The notes beneath the pieces were generated by a model. The model had not been told where the DNA came from. It was given only the letters and a program-made list of their open reading frames with translations, and did not search any database. From contig CABSLV010000021.1 of NCBI GenBank assembly GCA_902478645.1, forward strand, positions 1 through 33,181: DNA of 33,181 bases. The letters run 5' to 3'. This stretch comes from an uncultured Flavobacteriales bacterium. GTDB taxonomy: Bacteria > Bacteroidota > Bacteroidia > Flavobacteriales > UBA1820. Positions 15,261-23,320 of the stretch are shown here, piece after piece (the stretch's first letter is position 1; each line of letters starts with the position of its first letter). The position numbers were made by a program, and so were the translations under genes.

Positions 15261-16265
15261 ATGCGCCCCGCCTCGAACCTGATCCGCTCGCTACTGCTGC
15301 TCGTGCTTACCACGACGGGAGGTTTGGTTTATGCACAACAGAGCCAGGATGCTTCCGCTCCTTCCAACTTGCCGGTCCTTTCTTCCGAAACGACAAACGT
15401 CCCCGACGGGGACACCCTGACGGTTTTGCCGGAGATCGACTCCCAACTGTTCAGCGCGGGAGAACTGATCGATACCACAGGGATCGCTACCGACTCCCTC
15501 CTGGTGGCAGATACCACCCGTCGCGACACCCTCATCGAAGTCCAACACGCCCTGCGGGTGGGCATCGACCTGGCCGCCCCGCTGCTGCCGATCATCAGCG
15601 GGAAGAACGAGGACAGCGGCTGGATGGTAATGGCCGACTACCGGCTGACTCCCAAACTGTACGCTGCCGCCAACTTCGGAATGGCGGAGCGGCATCTGAA
15701 CTTCACCTCGATGCGTACTTCGGTGGACGGCTGGTTTGCGCAGGCGGGGGTACACTACGCCCTCACGCAAGGATCCTTTCTGCAAAAAAACGGAAAAGAA
15801 GCACTCGACATCCTTTATTTCGGTGCCAAACTGGGATACAGCAAATACAACCGGCATATTTACGACATGACGATTTCGGACGGGTACTGGGACACGGACT
15901 ACGCAGTCGATATAACGGACCGTCCCTCGGCCATGTGGCTCAACCTGTCGATCGGCGCGGAAGTCTCTCTGTGGAACAACCTGTTCCTGACCATGGAGGG
16001 AAGCTACAATCTGATTGTCTCGCAAAGCGACAAAAACGGCATCGGTCCGCTGGCTGTTCCGGGTATCGGACAAGTGTACAACAAGTCGGTTGCCTTCTCG
16101 ATGTCGTACGGCATTGCGTATCGATTCCCCTTGTACAAAAAGGTACACCGTATCCGCATCCGTCAAAAACGGGAATCGGAGAATGAACGCCGTGCCCGGG
16201 AAGACGCAGCAAAGAAAATGAAATTTACACCGGCATTCACTCCCACGGAATTGCTGGAAGAATAA
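15261..16265 (+). CDS. DUF6048-family outer-membrane-like protein
   Basis: A 334-residue exported protein. The signal peptide ends in VYAQQ at about residue 26. A variable Ser/Thr/Asp-rich stretch follows (residues 30-95, including 'DTTRRDTL'), then a domain of alternating amphipathic strands ('WMVMADYRLTPKLYAAANFGMAE', 'YFGAKLGYSKYNRHIYD', 'LNLSIGAEVSLWNNLFLTMEGSYNL', 'VAFSMSYGIAYRFPLYKK') typical of small outer-membrane beta-barrels. The basic C-terminus (HRIRIRQKRESENERRAR) is unusual for a barrel and may be periplasmic. It is the last gene of the rlmD operon. The family call is from recalled synteny and pattern; function is unknown. Confidence 0.85.
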   Translation: MRPASNLIRSLLLLVLTTTGGLVYAQQSQDASAPSNLPVLSSETTNVPDGDTLTVLPEIDSQLFSAGELIDTTGIATDSLLVADTTRRDTLIEVQHALRVGIDLAAPLLPIISGKNEDSGWMVMADYRLTPKLYAAANFGMAERHLNFTSMRTSVDGWFAQAGVHYALTQGSFLQKNGKEALDILYFGAKLGYSKYNRHIYDMTISDGYWDTDYAVDITDRPSAMWLNLSIGAEVSLWNNLFLTMEGSYNLIVSQSDKNGIGPLAVPGIGQVYNKSVAFSMSYGIAYRFPLYKKVHRIRIRQKRESENERRAREDAAKKMKFTPAFTPTELLEE

Positions 16266-16282
16266 AATCGTTTGCTGCTTCC

Positions 16283-16301
16283 CCTTCCCACGGAAGGTTT
16301 T
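16283..16301 (+). terminator. Weak terminator candidate after the DUF6048 gene
   Basis: The 6-bp stem CCTTCC (16283-16288) / GGAAGG (16292-16297) has a 3-nt loop and is followed by four T residues. It is short, but correctly placed 18 nt after the stop. The remaining gap to 16419 holds an 8-C run (16385-16392) and no recognised feature. Confidence 0.4.
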
Positions 16302-16419
16302 CTTCGCGCAGCATCTTCCCCGGAACATTTTTCAGCCCCCTTTCACGAAGGGAAGTCGTACTTTTTTCACCTCTTTCACCCCTACCCCCCCCGCAAAGGG
16401 AAAAACGGAAAGTGAAAGG

Positions 16420-17037
16420 CTATTGGAAAAGGGACCCCTCCCCATTGCCGCAGTTGTACATTCCCACCAGTTCCACCGCGCTTTTCACCCCCAGTTTGTG
16501 GAACAGACGGTTTTTGTACGTACCGACCGTCTTGTCGCTGATACCCAGTTCCACGGCCGTCTCCCCCAAGGTTTTCCCCTCCAGGATACCGGCCAGGACA
16601 TCCATCTCGCGCGCCGAAAGTTTGCGTGCACGCCCGACCATACGGGACTGCATCGGCTCAAGCGTCCCTTCGTACACCCCACGGACCGTCGCCACCAGTT
16701 CCGAGTAACCGCAGGAAGGCGGCAAAACGGCCCCGGCCCCATAGCGGGCCGCCATGTAGTCGAAAAGGGGGCTTATCCCACCCAAGCGGTAAAACACGAC
16801 CTTGATATGGAGATTGCCCTGGCGGATACGCTTGAGGGCAGACACGCCCGTACAGTCTTCCAAACGGTCGGCCATTAGAAAAACATCTATTGTTTCATCG
16901 GCAAGAGCCGCCTGCGCACCGGCAAAATCACAGGAAACCCCGACCACCATCAGGTCGCCGAATTTCTCCATCAGATCCCTCAGAGCCACACAAACCAAAC
17001 GTTGAGGGTGGATTACAAACACTCTTGTCGCTCTCAT
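16420..17037 (-). CDS. LuxR-type transcriptional regulator with a degenerate receiver domain
   Basis: A 205-residue two-domain regulator of NarL/FixJ layout. Residues 1 to about 120 align with a receiver domain, but the phosphorylation residues are missing. The N-terminal acidic pair is replaced by H10-P11 (VFVIHPQRLV), the position of the phospho-accepting Asp is A56 (DVFLMADRLEDCTG), and the conserved Lys near 'GAGAVLPPS' is Pro. Residues 138-195 are a normal LuxR helix-turn-helix (KLSAREMDVLAGILEGKTLGETA, SDKTVGTYKNRLFHKLGVKS). It probably binds DNA without classical phosphorelay control, like other atypical response regulators. No histidine kinase is adjacent. The ATG at 17037 was preferred to a TTG three codons upstream. 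The promoter region carries an inverted repeat that could be an autoregulatory operator. Confidence 0.88.
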   Translation of the reverse strand: MRATRVFVIHPQRLVCVALRDLMEKFGDLMVVGVSCDFAGAQAALADETIDVFLMADRLEDCTGVSALKRIRQGNLHIKVVFYRLGGISPLFDYMAARYGAGAVLPPSCGYSELVATVRGVYEGTLEPMQSRMVGRARKLSAREMDVLAGILEGKTLGETAVELGISDKTVGTYKNRLFHKLGVKSAVELVGMYNCGNGEGSLFQ

Positions 17038-17062
17038 ATCTTTCAAGCATTATTGTTCGGGG

Positions 17063-17091
17063 CAAAAATATTTATTCTATTCGTAATAGAA
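17063..17091 (-). promoter_or_regulatory. Promoter -7 box and inverted repeat upstream of the LuxR-type gene
   Basis: TATTTTTG on the minus strand (17070-17063) matches TAnnTTTG, 26 nt upstream of the ATG. Directly upstream, TTCTATT (17075-17081) and AATAGAA (17085-17091) form a 7-bp inverted repeat with a 3-nt spacer, placed between the -7 and -33 positions where a bound regulator would block the promoter. Confidence 0.4.
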
Positions 17092-17227
17092 AATTTTCTA
17101 AATATAAAATTATCCCAACAAAGAGTTAAATATGTAGTTTTGCGCTTCCTTTGCGAAAAACCAACCTTCCCTCCCCGAAAAAACCGAAAAATCCACAACC
17201 CGCCCGTGCGATTTTTCCCCGCAGCCC

Positions 17228-17259
17228 TTTGCCCCACGGCCAAAAAATGCGTACATTTG
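17228..17259 (+). promoter_or_regulatory. Consensus Bacteroidota promoter for guaB
   Basis: TTTG (17228-17231), a 20-nt spacer and TACATTTG (17252-17259) match the Bacteroidota primary promoter consensus exactly. The predicted transcript starts around 17266, leaving a leader of roughly 27 nt. Confidence 0.7.
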
Positions 17260-17262
17260 CCT

Positions 17263-17290
17263 GCAATTACAACGCTTAATCCGTAATTGC
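17263..17290 (+). promoter_or_regulatory. Inverted repeat filling the guaB leader
   Basis: GCAATTAC (17263-17270) and GTAATTGC (17283-17290) form a perfect 8-bp inverted repeat with a 12-nt spacer, starting near the predicted transcription start and ending 2 nt before the guaB ATG. It could be a DNA operator or an RNA hairpin covering the ribosome-binding region. Confidence 0.5.
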
Positions 17291-17292
17291 AT

Positions 17293-18762
17293 ATGTCCAA
17301 CTCCTCCAACAAAATAGTAGGTCTGGGCCTCACGTACGACGACGTGCTGCTGGTGCCTGCCTATTCCTCGGTTCTTCCCCGGGAAGTTTCCATCCAAAGC
17401 CGTTTCTCGCGCCGCATCACCCTCAATACGCCGGTCGTATCGGCCGCCATGGACACTGTTACCGAGTCGGCCATGGCCATCGCTATGGCTCAGGAAGGAG
17501 GTATCGGCGTGATCCACAAGAACATGTCGCCCGAAGAGCAAGCCCGTCACATCACGGCCGTCAAACGCGAAGAGAGCGGGATGATCCTCAACCCCATCAT
17601 GCTGCACCCGGACGCTACCGTAGCCGATGCCAAGAAATGCATGCACGAGTATTCCATCGGAGGCATCCCGATCGTGGATGAAAACAAAAAACTCATCGGC
17701 ATCGTTACCAACCGCGACCTGCGCTTCGAAAAACAGGCGGACAAACCCCTTTCGCTGATCATGAGCACCCGCCTAATCACCTGCCCCATCGGCACCACTC
17801 TGGATCAGGCCGAGGAAATCCTCCAGCGCCACAAGATCGAGAAACTCCCCGTCGTCGATGCCAACGGCACCCTGCACGGACTGATCACCTTCCGCGACAT
17901 CACCAAAGTCAAAACCCACCCCAATGCCAACAAAGACCGTTTCGGCCGTCTGCGTGTAGCCGCCGCCATCGGTGTGGGCCGCGAAAACCTGCAACGGGCG
18001 CGCCTGCTGGTGGAAGCCGGTGTCGATGCGTTGGTGATCGACACGGCACACGGACACTCGGTCAATGTCATAAATATCCTGCACGAGGTCAAGAAGGAAT
18101 TCCCGGAGATCGACGTGGTAGTAGGAAACATCGCCACGGGCGACGCTGCCCGTTTCCTGGTGGAACAAGGTGCCGACGCCGTGAAAGTAGGTATCGGACC
18201 GGGCTCGATCTGCACGACCCGCATCGTAGCCGGAGTAGGCTACCCGCAATTCTCGGCCGTACTGGAGGTAGCTGCCGCCATCGAAGGTTCGGGTGTGCCC
18301 ATCATCGCCGACGGCGGTGTGAAATACACGGGAGACATCCCGAAGGCTATCGCCGCCGGAGCTTCCTGTGTCATGCTGGGTTCGATGCTGGCCGGCACGC
18401 AGGAAAGCCCGGGAGAGACCATCATCTACGAAGGCCGCAAGTTCAAAACCTACCGGGGCATGGGATCCATCGAAGCGATGGAAAAAGGTTCGAAGGACCG
18501 TTATTTCCAGGATGGAGAGACCGACAACCGCAAACTCGTCCCCGAGGGTATCGTCGGCCGCGTCCCCTACAAGGGAACCCTGTCGGAATCCATGCACCAG
18601 TTCGTCGGCGGATTGCGCGCCGGCATGGGATACTGCGGTGCCAAGGACATCGAAACGATGCAGCGCGAGGGCCGCTTCGTGCAGATTACTTCCTCGGGCA
18701 TCCGGGAATCCCACCCGCACGACATCACCATCACCAAAGAGGCTCCGAACTACTCCCGTTAA
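17293..18762 (+). CDS. guaB: IMP dehydrogenase
   Basis: A 489-residue TIM-barrel enzyme that oxidises IMP to XMP with NAD+, the committed step of GMP synthesis. N-terminal LTYDDVLLVPAYS, two CBS domains inserted at about residues 100-145 and 157-205 (regulatory nucleotide binding), the catalytic loop GPGSICTTRIVAGVG with C307, the DGGVKYTGDIPKA segment and the flap YRGMGSIEAM are all visible. The ATG at 17293 was chosen; a TTG two codons upstream lies within the leader inverted repeat. It has a consensus promoter at 17228-17259 and a terminator at 18793-18831, so it is a single-gene transcript. Confidence 0.98.
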   Translation: MSNSSNKIVGLGLTYDDVLLVPAYSSVLPREVSIQSRFSRRITLNTPVVSAAMDTVTESAMAIAMAQEGGIGVIHKNMSPEEQARHITAVKREESGMILNPIMLHPDATVADAKKCMHEYSIGGIPIVDENKKLIGIVTNRDLRFEKQADKPLSLIMSTRLITCPIGTTLDQAEEILQRHKIEKLPVVDANGTLHGLITFRDITKVKTHPNANKDRFGRLRVAAAIGVGRENLQRARLLVEAGVDALVIDTAHGHSVNVINILHEVKKEFPEIDVVVGNIATGDAARFLVEQGADAVKVGIGPGSICTTRIVAGVGYPQFSAVLEVAAAIEGSGVPIIADGGVKYTGDIPKAIAAGASCVMLGSMLAGTQESPGETIIYEGRKFKTYRGMGSIEAMEKGSKDRYFQDGETDNRKLVPEGIVGRVPYKGTLSESMHQFVGGLRAGMGYCGAKDIETMQREGRFVQITSSGIRESHPHDITITKEAPNYSR

Positions 18763-18792
18763 AAAAGCATTAAAAAGCAATAATTTTTACTT

Positions 18793-18831
18793 AAACGGCC
18801 GGCTTATTCCTTTGGAAAAGCGGCCGTTTTT
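18793..18831 (+). terminator. Terminator of guaB
   Basis: The outer stem AAACGGCCG (18793-18801) / CGGCCGTTT (18821-18829), with partial inner pairing (CTT/AAG and TTCC/GGAA-like), ends in a five-T run (18827-18831), 30 nt after the guaB stop. Confidence 0.8.
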
Positions 18832-18842
18832 CAATTATTTGC

Positions 18843-18850
18843 TACATTTG
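18843..18850 (+). promoter_or_regulatory. -7 box for the SurA-mutL run
   Basis: TACATTTG is an exact TAnnTTTG match 35 nt upstream of the ATG at 18886. No ideal -33 element is seen; a TTTG lies 28 nt further upstream. Confidence 0.5.
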
Positions 18851-18885
18851 TTTCTTGTTTTGTCACTAAAAAAACGACCCGTCAG

Positions 18886-20862
18886 ATGATGCGTATCACA
18901 AGAAATATTCTCACGCTCTTTGCCATGGCCGCCTGTGTCCTCACAGCCGAAGCCAAAAAGGCCGAACAACCTTTCGTCTCGATAGACGGCAAGATGTACT
19001 ATCCGCAGGATTTTTTCAACCCCTACTTCGAGGCCTACCTCCTCGCTGAAGACAAAGCCAACTTCACCCCGGAAAAATACCTCGACACCTTCATCGACAA
19101 CATCGTATTGTACAATCAGGCCCACGCCCAAGGCATCGACACCCTAGCGTCCCTGCAACGGACAGTAAACAACTACACCAACCTGGCCATCGCTCCCTAC
19201 AACATCGACCAGCAAGCCGTCGAGCGCCTCTCCCGCGAAGCGGCCGACCGATCGAAGGAAGACGTACGGGTATCGCACATCCTGATCCCTGTTCCCTGGT
19301 ATGCATTTGAGAAAGACTCGCTGGATGCCCGCGCACGGATCGACTCGGTGTACCAGGCTCTCAAGTCCGGCACTCCGTTCGACACGTTGGCCGTAAAGAT
19401 CAACCCGGGGGGAAGCACCGGCGATCTGGGTTTCATCACAGCCTTCCAACTGCCTTATGCCCTCGAAACCGCCGCTTACCAAACCCCGGTGGGTGAATTT
19501 TCCGCTCCGGTGCGCACCGAATTCGGCTACCACATCGTCCGTCCGGTCGAACGCCGCCCGGCACGGGGGATGGTCGAACTGGCTCATATTCTGGTGATGC
19601 GCAAAGATTCCGACTCGCTCGACACCCGGGCACTGGCCGACATTCGGCGCGCTTACAGCCGACTGAAAGAGGGGGACAATTTTGCCGATGTGGCACTCAA
19701 TTACACCGAAGACGCAGCTACCCAAGCCAACGGCGGCTACCTCGGGTTTTACAGCATCGGGGAACTTCTTCCCGAGATCGAAGATATGGTCTTTGCCCTC
19801 GAACCGGGACAAACGACCAGCATTCTTGCCCTGCCCGACTGTTGGGAGATCATCCAGGTGGTGAACAAAGTGCGCAACGACGACTACGAGGCCCGGAAGG
19901 ATTTTCTGTACCAACAGGTTCTCGCCGGAGATCGCTTCACCGCCGCCCGCAGAGCCTACGCTGAAGACAAATTGAAGACCTACCCCTTGCGTGTCGATTC
20001 CACTCAATACGAGAAGGTTGTCGAAACGCTTTCCAACATGGGCTTCCTGTGGGGGGAATGGAAAAGCGGCTATGTCGAAAATGCCCATCAACCTCTTTTC
20101 ACCCTTGGGGACAGCACCTTTACCACGAGCGATTTTTACAATTCGCTCATCTACGACATGGACAAATACGACGAACGCTCGGAATTGCGCCGGATCATCC
20201 AGGACAAATTCGAGGATTTCGCCAGTTCGATGGCCTTGGGTATGTACGTTCGTGACCTGCCCCAGACCGACGAGCGCATCAAGTCTTCGGTCGAAGAGTT
20301 CCGCCGCAAGGCCATCATCCAAATGCTCACCGATGCCTTCTGCGCCGAACGCTTGAGCGAGGTGGACCCCGACACTCTGATGGCGCTTTACAACCAGGAT
20401 ACCACCCGCTACTTGTGGGGACAGCGGGCTCATTACCAGGTTGTCATGTGCCGCGATGCTGCCACCGCCGAGCGTGCCCGTCAGATGATGCAACAGGGAA
20501 GAGACTACCGGGAAGTCCTCTCGCTGCTCAACAAAGGATTGGTTTCGGTAGTCGAGGGGTATGAACTCACCGAAGAGACAGCCAGGGTTTTCAAACCGGA
20601 CTTTGAGATCCGTCTCGGCGCTTCGGACATCATCCAGGAAGGAGACAATTATTTTGTCTTCAACATTCTGGAACTGTTCCCTCCGCAACGCAAAACCTTC
20701 GAACAAGCCCTCGGGGAAGTACGGGAAGATTACTATGCCCTGTGCGCCGAACGTTATCCTGCGCTACTGCGCAAAGGACATTCGGTCGAGGTTTTCAAAA
20801 AACAACTGAAGGCTTTGAATAAGGCCGTGAACGCCGAAAAGAAAAAACGCGGCATCGAATAA
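18886..20862 (+). CDS. Exported peptidyl-prolyl isomerase with two parvulin domains (SurA/PpiD-like)
   Basis: A 658-residue periplasmic protein. The signal peptide (MMRITRNILTLFAMAACVLTAEA) is followed by a helical chaperone-like segment, then two PpiC/parvulin rotamase domains at about residues 120-225 ('VRVSHILIPV', 'GGSTGDLGFITAFQLP', 'FGYHIVRPVERRP') and 230-330 ('VELAHILVM', 'GGYLGFYSIGELLPEIED'). A long C-terminal helical region lacks recognised motifs. Such proteins assist folding of outer-membrane proteins. It begins a compact plus-strand run with two further SurA-type genes, mutL, rhomboid and a deacylase, probably one transcript from the box at 18843. A second ATG follows immediately at 18889. 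It is longer than E. coli SurA (428 aa), which is usual for the first member of this Bacteroidota cluster as I recall it. Confidence 0.92.
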   Translation: MMRITRNILTLFAMAACVLTAEAKKAEQPFVSIDGKMYYPQDFFNPYFEAYLLAEDKANFTPEKYLDTFIDNIVLYNQAHAQGIDTLASLQRTVNNYTNLAIAPYNIDQQAVERLSREAADRSKEDVRVSHILIPVPWYAFEKDSLDARARIDSVYQALKSGTPFDTLAVKINPGGSTGDLGFITAFQLPYALETAAYQTPVGEFSAPVRTEFGYHIVRPVERRPARGMVELAHILVMRKDSDSLDTRALADIRRAYSRLKEGDNFADVALNYTEDAATQANGGYLGFYSIGELLPEIEDMVFALEPGQTTSILALPDCWEIIQVVNKVRNDDYEARKDFLYQQVLAGDRFTAARRAYAEDKLKTYPLRVDSTQYEKVVETLSNMGFLWGEWKSGYVENAHQPLFTLGDSTFTTSDFYNSLIYDMDKYDERSELRRIIQDKFEDFASSMALGMYVRDLPQTDERIKSSVEEFRRKAIIQMLTDAFCAERLSEVDPDTLMALYNQDTTRYLWGQRAHYQVVMCRDAATAERARQMMQQGRDYREVLSLLNKGLVSVVEGYELTEETARVFKPDFEIRLGASDIIQEGDNYFVFNILELFPPQRKTFEQALGEVREDYYALCAERYPALLRKGHSVEVFKKQLKALNKAVNAEKKKRGIE

Positions 20863-20896
20863 TAACCGGAATCACCGTTTGCATACGACAACCATC

Positions 20897-21847
20897 ATGA
20901 AAAACCTTTGGGGAGCAGCGATCGGACTTGCCTTGACCTCCGTCTTTTTCTGCGGATGTGACCGGATAAAAGGCTACGTGTCCACCCTGCGGGGCGACGA
21001 CCGCAACCCGCCGGTAGCACGTGTGTACGACACGTACCTCTACCGCCGCGACCTACGCCATATCGTTCCCAAAGGATCCTCTGCCCAAGACAGCGCCGCC
21101 ATCGTCTCGCGCTACATCGATGCCTGGATCACCCGCCAACTGATCCTCAACACGGCACAAATGAACATGCCGGAAGGCGACCTGGAAAAAGAGATCGCCG
21201 ACTTCCGGGAACTGCTGCTCACCGGGCGATACGAACAGAAAATCATCTCCGAACGTCTCGATACGCTGGTGGACGAATCGGAAATCGAGGAATATTATCA
21301 GGCCAACAAAAACAATTTCATCCTGGACAAGGATATCCTTTGCTGGTCCTACCTCCCGGTTACTTACTGCGACGAGGCGCTGCGCAAAAAACTCCGTACG
21401 GCTTTCGCGCGGGACAAGGCTCCCTCCGATTGGAGCAGGCAGCACAAAAATCCCGACGGCTCGACCCTGCCCTGGAGTTGGGAGACCGGCGTGGAAGAGG
21501 TCATGAAAGAGGCTTCGTACAGCGCTCCGCTTATCCGGGATGAATGGACCGAATTGGAAACCTTGACGGGGAAATACGAAACGGATGAGGATTTCGCCAC
21601 TTCGGCCGCACAAAAAAAAGGTTACTCATTCGTCGCAAAAAATACCGATGGTGTATATTTGGGCCGCGTTTCCCAATACCTGCGACGCGGCGCACAGGCG
21701 CCGATAGAGTATGTCCATCACCAGATCAAAAGCATCCTTTTGAACCGCCGTATGGCCGAAACACTCCGTCAAGCCAACGCTGAACTGAGACAACAAGCAG
21801 AAAAAAACCAAAAAATCGAAATATTCGACCTCCATGAAGATAAATAG
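20897..21847 (+). CDS. SurA-N-like lipoprotein lacking a recognisable parvulin domain
   Basis: A 316-residue predicted lipoprotein: hydrophobic segment AAIGLALTSVFFCGC with C21 as the probable lipidated cysteine. The N-terminal half resembles the SurA_N chaperone fold ('VARVYDTYLYRRDLRHIVP', 'YIDAWITRQLILNTAQMN', 'ESEIEEYYQANKNNFILDKDILCWSYL'), the segment that normally leads into a PpiC domain. The following 100 residues show none of the parvulin landmarks (no HILV, no GGxLG, no GYHI). It probably serves as a chaperone or a partner of the flanking SurA proteins rather than as an isomerase (inference). The ATG at 20897 was preferred to an upstream TTG because it starts the signal peptide. Its end overlaps the next gene by 14 bp. 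Confidence 0.85.
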   Translation: MKNLWGAAIGLALTSVFFCGCDRIKGYVSTLRGDDRNPPVARVYDTYLYRRDLRHIVPKGSSAQDSAAIVSRYIDAWITRQLILNTAQMNMPEGDLEKEIADFRELLLTGRYEQKIISERLDTLVDESEIEEYYQANKNNFILDKDILCWSYLPVTYCDEALRKKLRTAFARDKAPSDWSRQHKNPDGSTLPWSWETGVEEVMKEASYSAPLIRDEWTELETLTGKYETDEDFATSAAQKKGYSFVAKNTDGVYLGRVSQYLRRGAQAPIEYVHHQIKSILLNRRMAETLRQANAELRQQAEKNQKIEIFDLHEDK

Positions 21848-23273
21848 ATTTGCACTTGCCACCGCTGCATTTGCTTGCCTGGCGCTTCAGGCCTCCGCAC
21901 AACAGACCCCTGCAGAACAAGCCGCAACCGACTCGCTCGAACAGGCTGCCAACGATTCTCTCCCTCCCCGATCCCCCGAAGCATACAAGATCGACGGAAT
22001 AGCCGCTATCGTAGGCGACGACGCCGTACTCGAATCGGACATCGAGGGCGCCTATACCCAGCGGCAAATGAACGGCGAATACCTGGACGAGAGCGACAAA
22101 TGCAGTATCCTCGAGCAGTTGATCATCGACAAGATGCTGGCCTATCAGGGACAGGTGGACAGTCTGGAAGTTACCGACAGTGAAGTGAGCAACCAGGTGG
22201 CCCAAACCATCGAACGGCTGGCTTTGAGTGCCGGATCGGTCAACAAGATGCTGGAACTCTATCAGAAACCCGACGAAGAGACGATGGCGGCCGACCTGAC
22301 CCCCATCATCCGCTCGCAGGCCTTTGCCACTGCGATGAAAAAAGAACTCATCGGAGATGTAAACCCTTCTCCGGAGGATGTGCGTCGTTTTTTCAACCGC
22401 ATCCCCAAGGATTCCCTGCCGGTATTCGAGGAGGAATTTGAACTGGCTACCCTCGTGCTTCGCCCCAAGCCCAGCCAGGAAGCCATCGACGAGGTCATCA
22501 ACCGACTTACCCAGATGAAAAAGGACATCGAAGCCGGGAACGCCGACTTCCGCATGATGGCCATCCTGTATTCGGACGATGCTGGTTCGGCATCCAACGG
22601 TGGTGTCTATGAAAACGTAAGCAAGGGACAGTTCGTCAAACCGTTCGAAGCTGCCGCCTTCAACCTGGACGAAGGTGAAATCTCCGATCCGGTCGAGACG
22701 GAATACGGATACCACATCATCCAAGTGATCAAACGCCGGGGCGAACAACTCGACCTGCGCCACATCCTGATGAAACCCAAACTCATGCCGGACGACCTGC
22801 AAAAGACACAAGCCCGCATGGACAGCATCGTGGCCAAAGTCCGTACCGGCGAACTGAATTTCGACGACGCTGTCAAACGTTTCTCCCAGGATGAAGCCAC
22901 CCGCTACAACAACGGCAATATGCTCAATATGTACACCGGTGAAAGCGCTTTCAAGGTAACGGAACTCGACCGCAACCTCTACTACGCAGTGAGCAACCTC
23001 CAGGCCGGACAAGTATCCGATCCGGTCTTCATCGAAGATGCCCGCTCGGGCGACAATTACGCCATCTACTACGTACGCAAACACAGCCAGACGCATACCG
23101 CCGATTATTCGCAGGATTTCGACAAACTCAAGACCCTCGCCAAACAGGAGATGGAGGACAACATCATCAAGGAATGGGTCAGCAAAAAATCGAAAGAAAT
23201 CTTCATCCACATCAACGATGACTGGAAGGACTGTTCTTTCCTTTCCGAGTGGCAGAAAGTCCACCGGAACTAA
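21834..23273 (+). CDS. surA: Periplasmic chaperone/peptidyl-prolyl isomerase SurA
   Basis: A 479-residue exported protein. Signal peptide MKINRFALATAAFACLALQASA, a short Gln/Ala/Ser/Glu-rich linker, then the SurA N-terminal domain ('IDGIAAIVGDDAVLESDIEGAY', 'ILEQLIIDKMLAYQG') at about residues 52-170. Two parvulin modules follow: 'FELATLVLRPKPS ... GGVYENVSKGQFVKPFEAAAFNL ... YGYHIIQVIKRRG' (about 200-305) and 'LDLRHILMKPKL ... NNGNMLNM ... YAIYYVRKHSQ' (about 305-415). SurA escorts unfolded outer-membrane proteins through the periplasm. The start overlaps the preceding lipoprotein gene by 14 bp, indicating translational coupling. Of the three paralogues here this one has the layout closest to classical SurA. 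Confidence 0.93.
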   Translation: MKINRFALATAAFACLALQASAQQTPAEQAATDSLEQAANDSLPPRSPEAYKIDGIAAIVGDDAVLESDIEGAYTQRQMNGEYLDESDKCSILEQLIIDKMLAYQGQVDSLEVTDSEVSNQVAQTIERLALSAGSVNKMLELYQKPDEETMAADLTPIIRSQAFATAMKKELIGDVNPSPEDVRRFFNRIPKDSLPVFEEEFELATLVLRPKPSQEAIDEVINRLTQMKKDIEAGNADFRMMAILYSDDAGSASNGGVYENVSKGQFVKPFEAAAFNLDEGEISDPVETEYGYHIIQVIKRRGEQLDLRHILMKPKLMPDDLQKTQARMDSIVAKVRTGELNFDDAVKRFSQDEATRYNNGNMLNMYTGESAFKVTELDRNLYYAVSNLQAGQVSDPVFIEDARSGDNYAIYYVRKHSQTHTADYSQDFDKLKTLAKQEMEDNIIKEWVSKKSKEIFIHINDDWKDCSFLSEWQKVHRN

Positions 23274-23320
23274 CACTCCTTTCACGTCATAAATACATTT
23301 TTCCGCCGGAAAACATCCTC

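Noticed and set aside
15291..16328. 345-residue minus-strand frame antisense to the DUF6048 gene
   Set aside because: No signal peptide or family match, and the plus-strand gene has operon context and a signal peptide.
16385..16392. Run of eight C residues as a phase-variable tract
   Set aside because: It lies between convergent gene ends, outside any coding sequence or promoter that it could switch.
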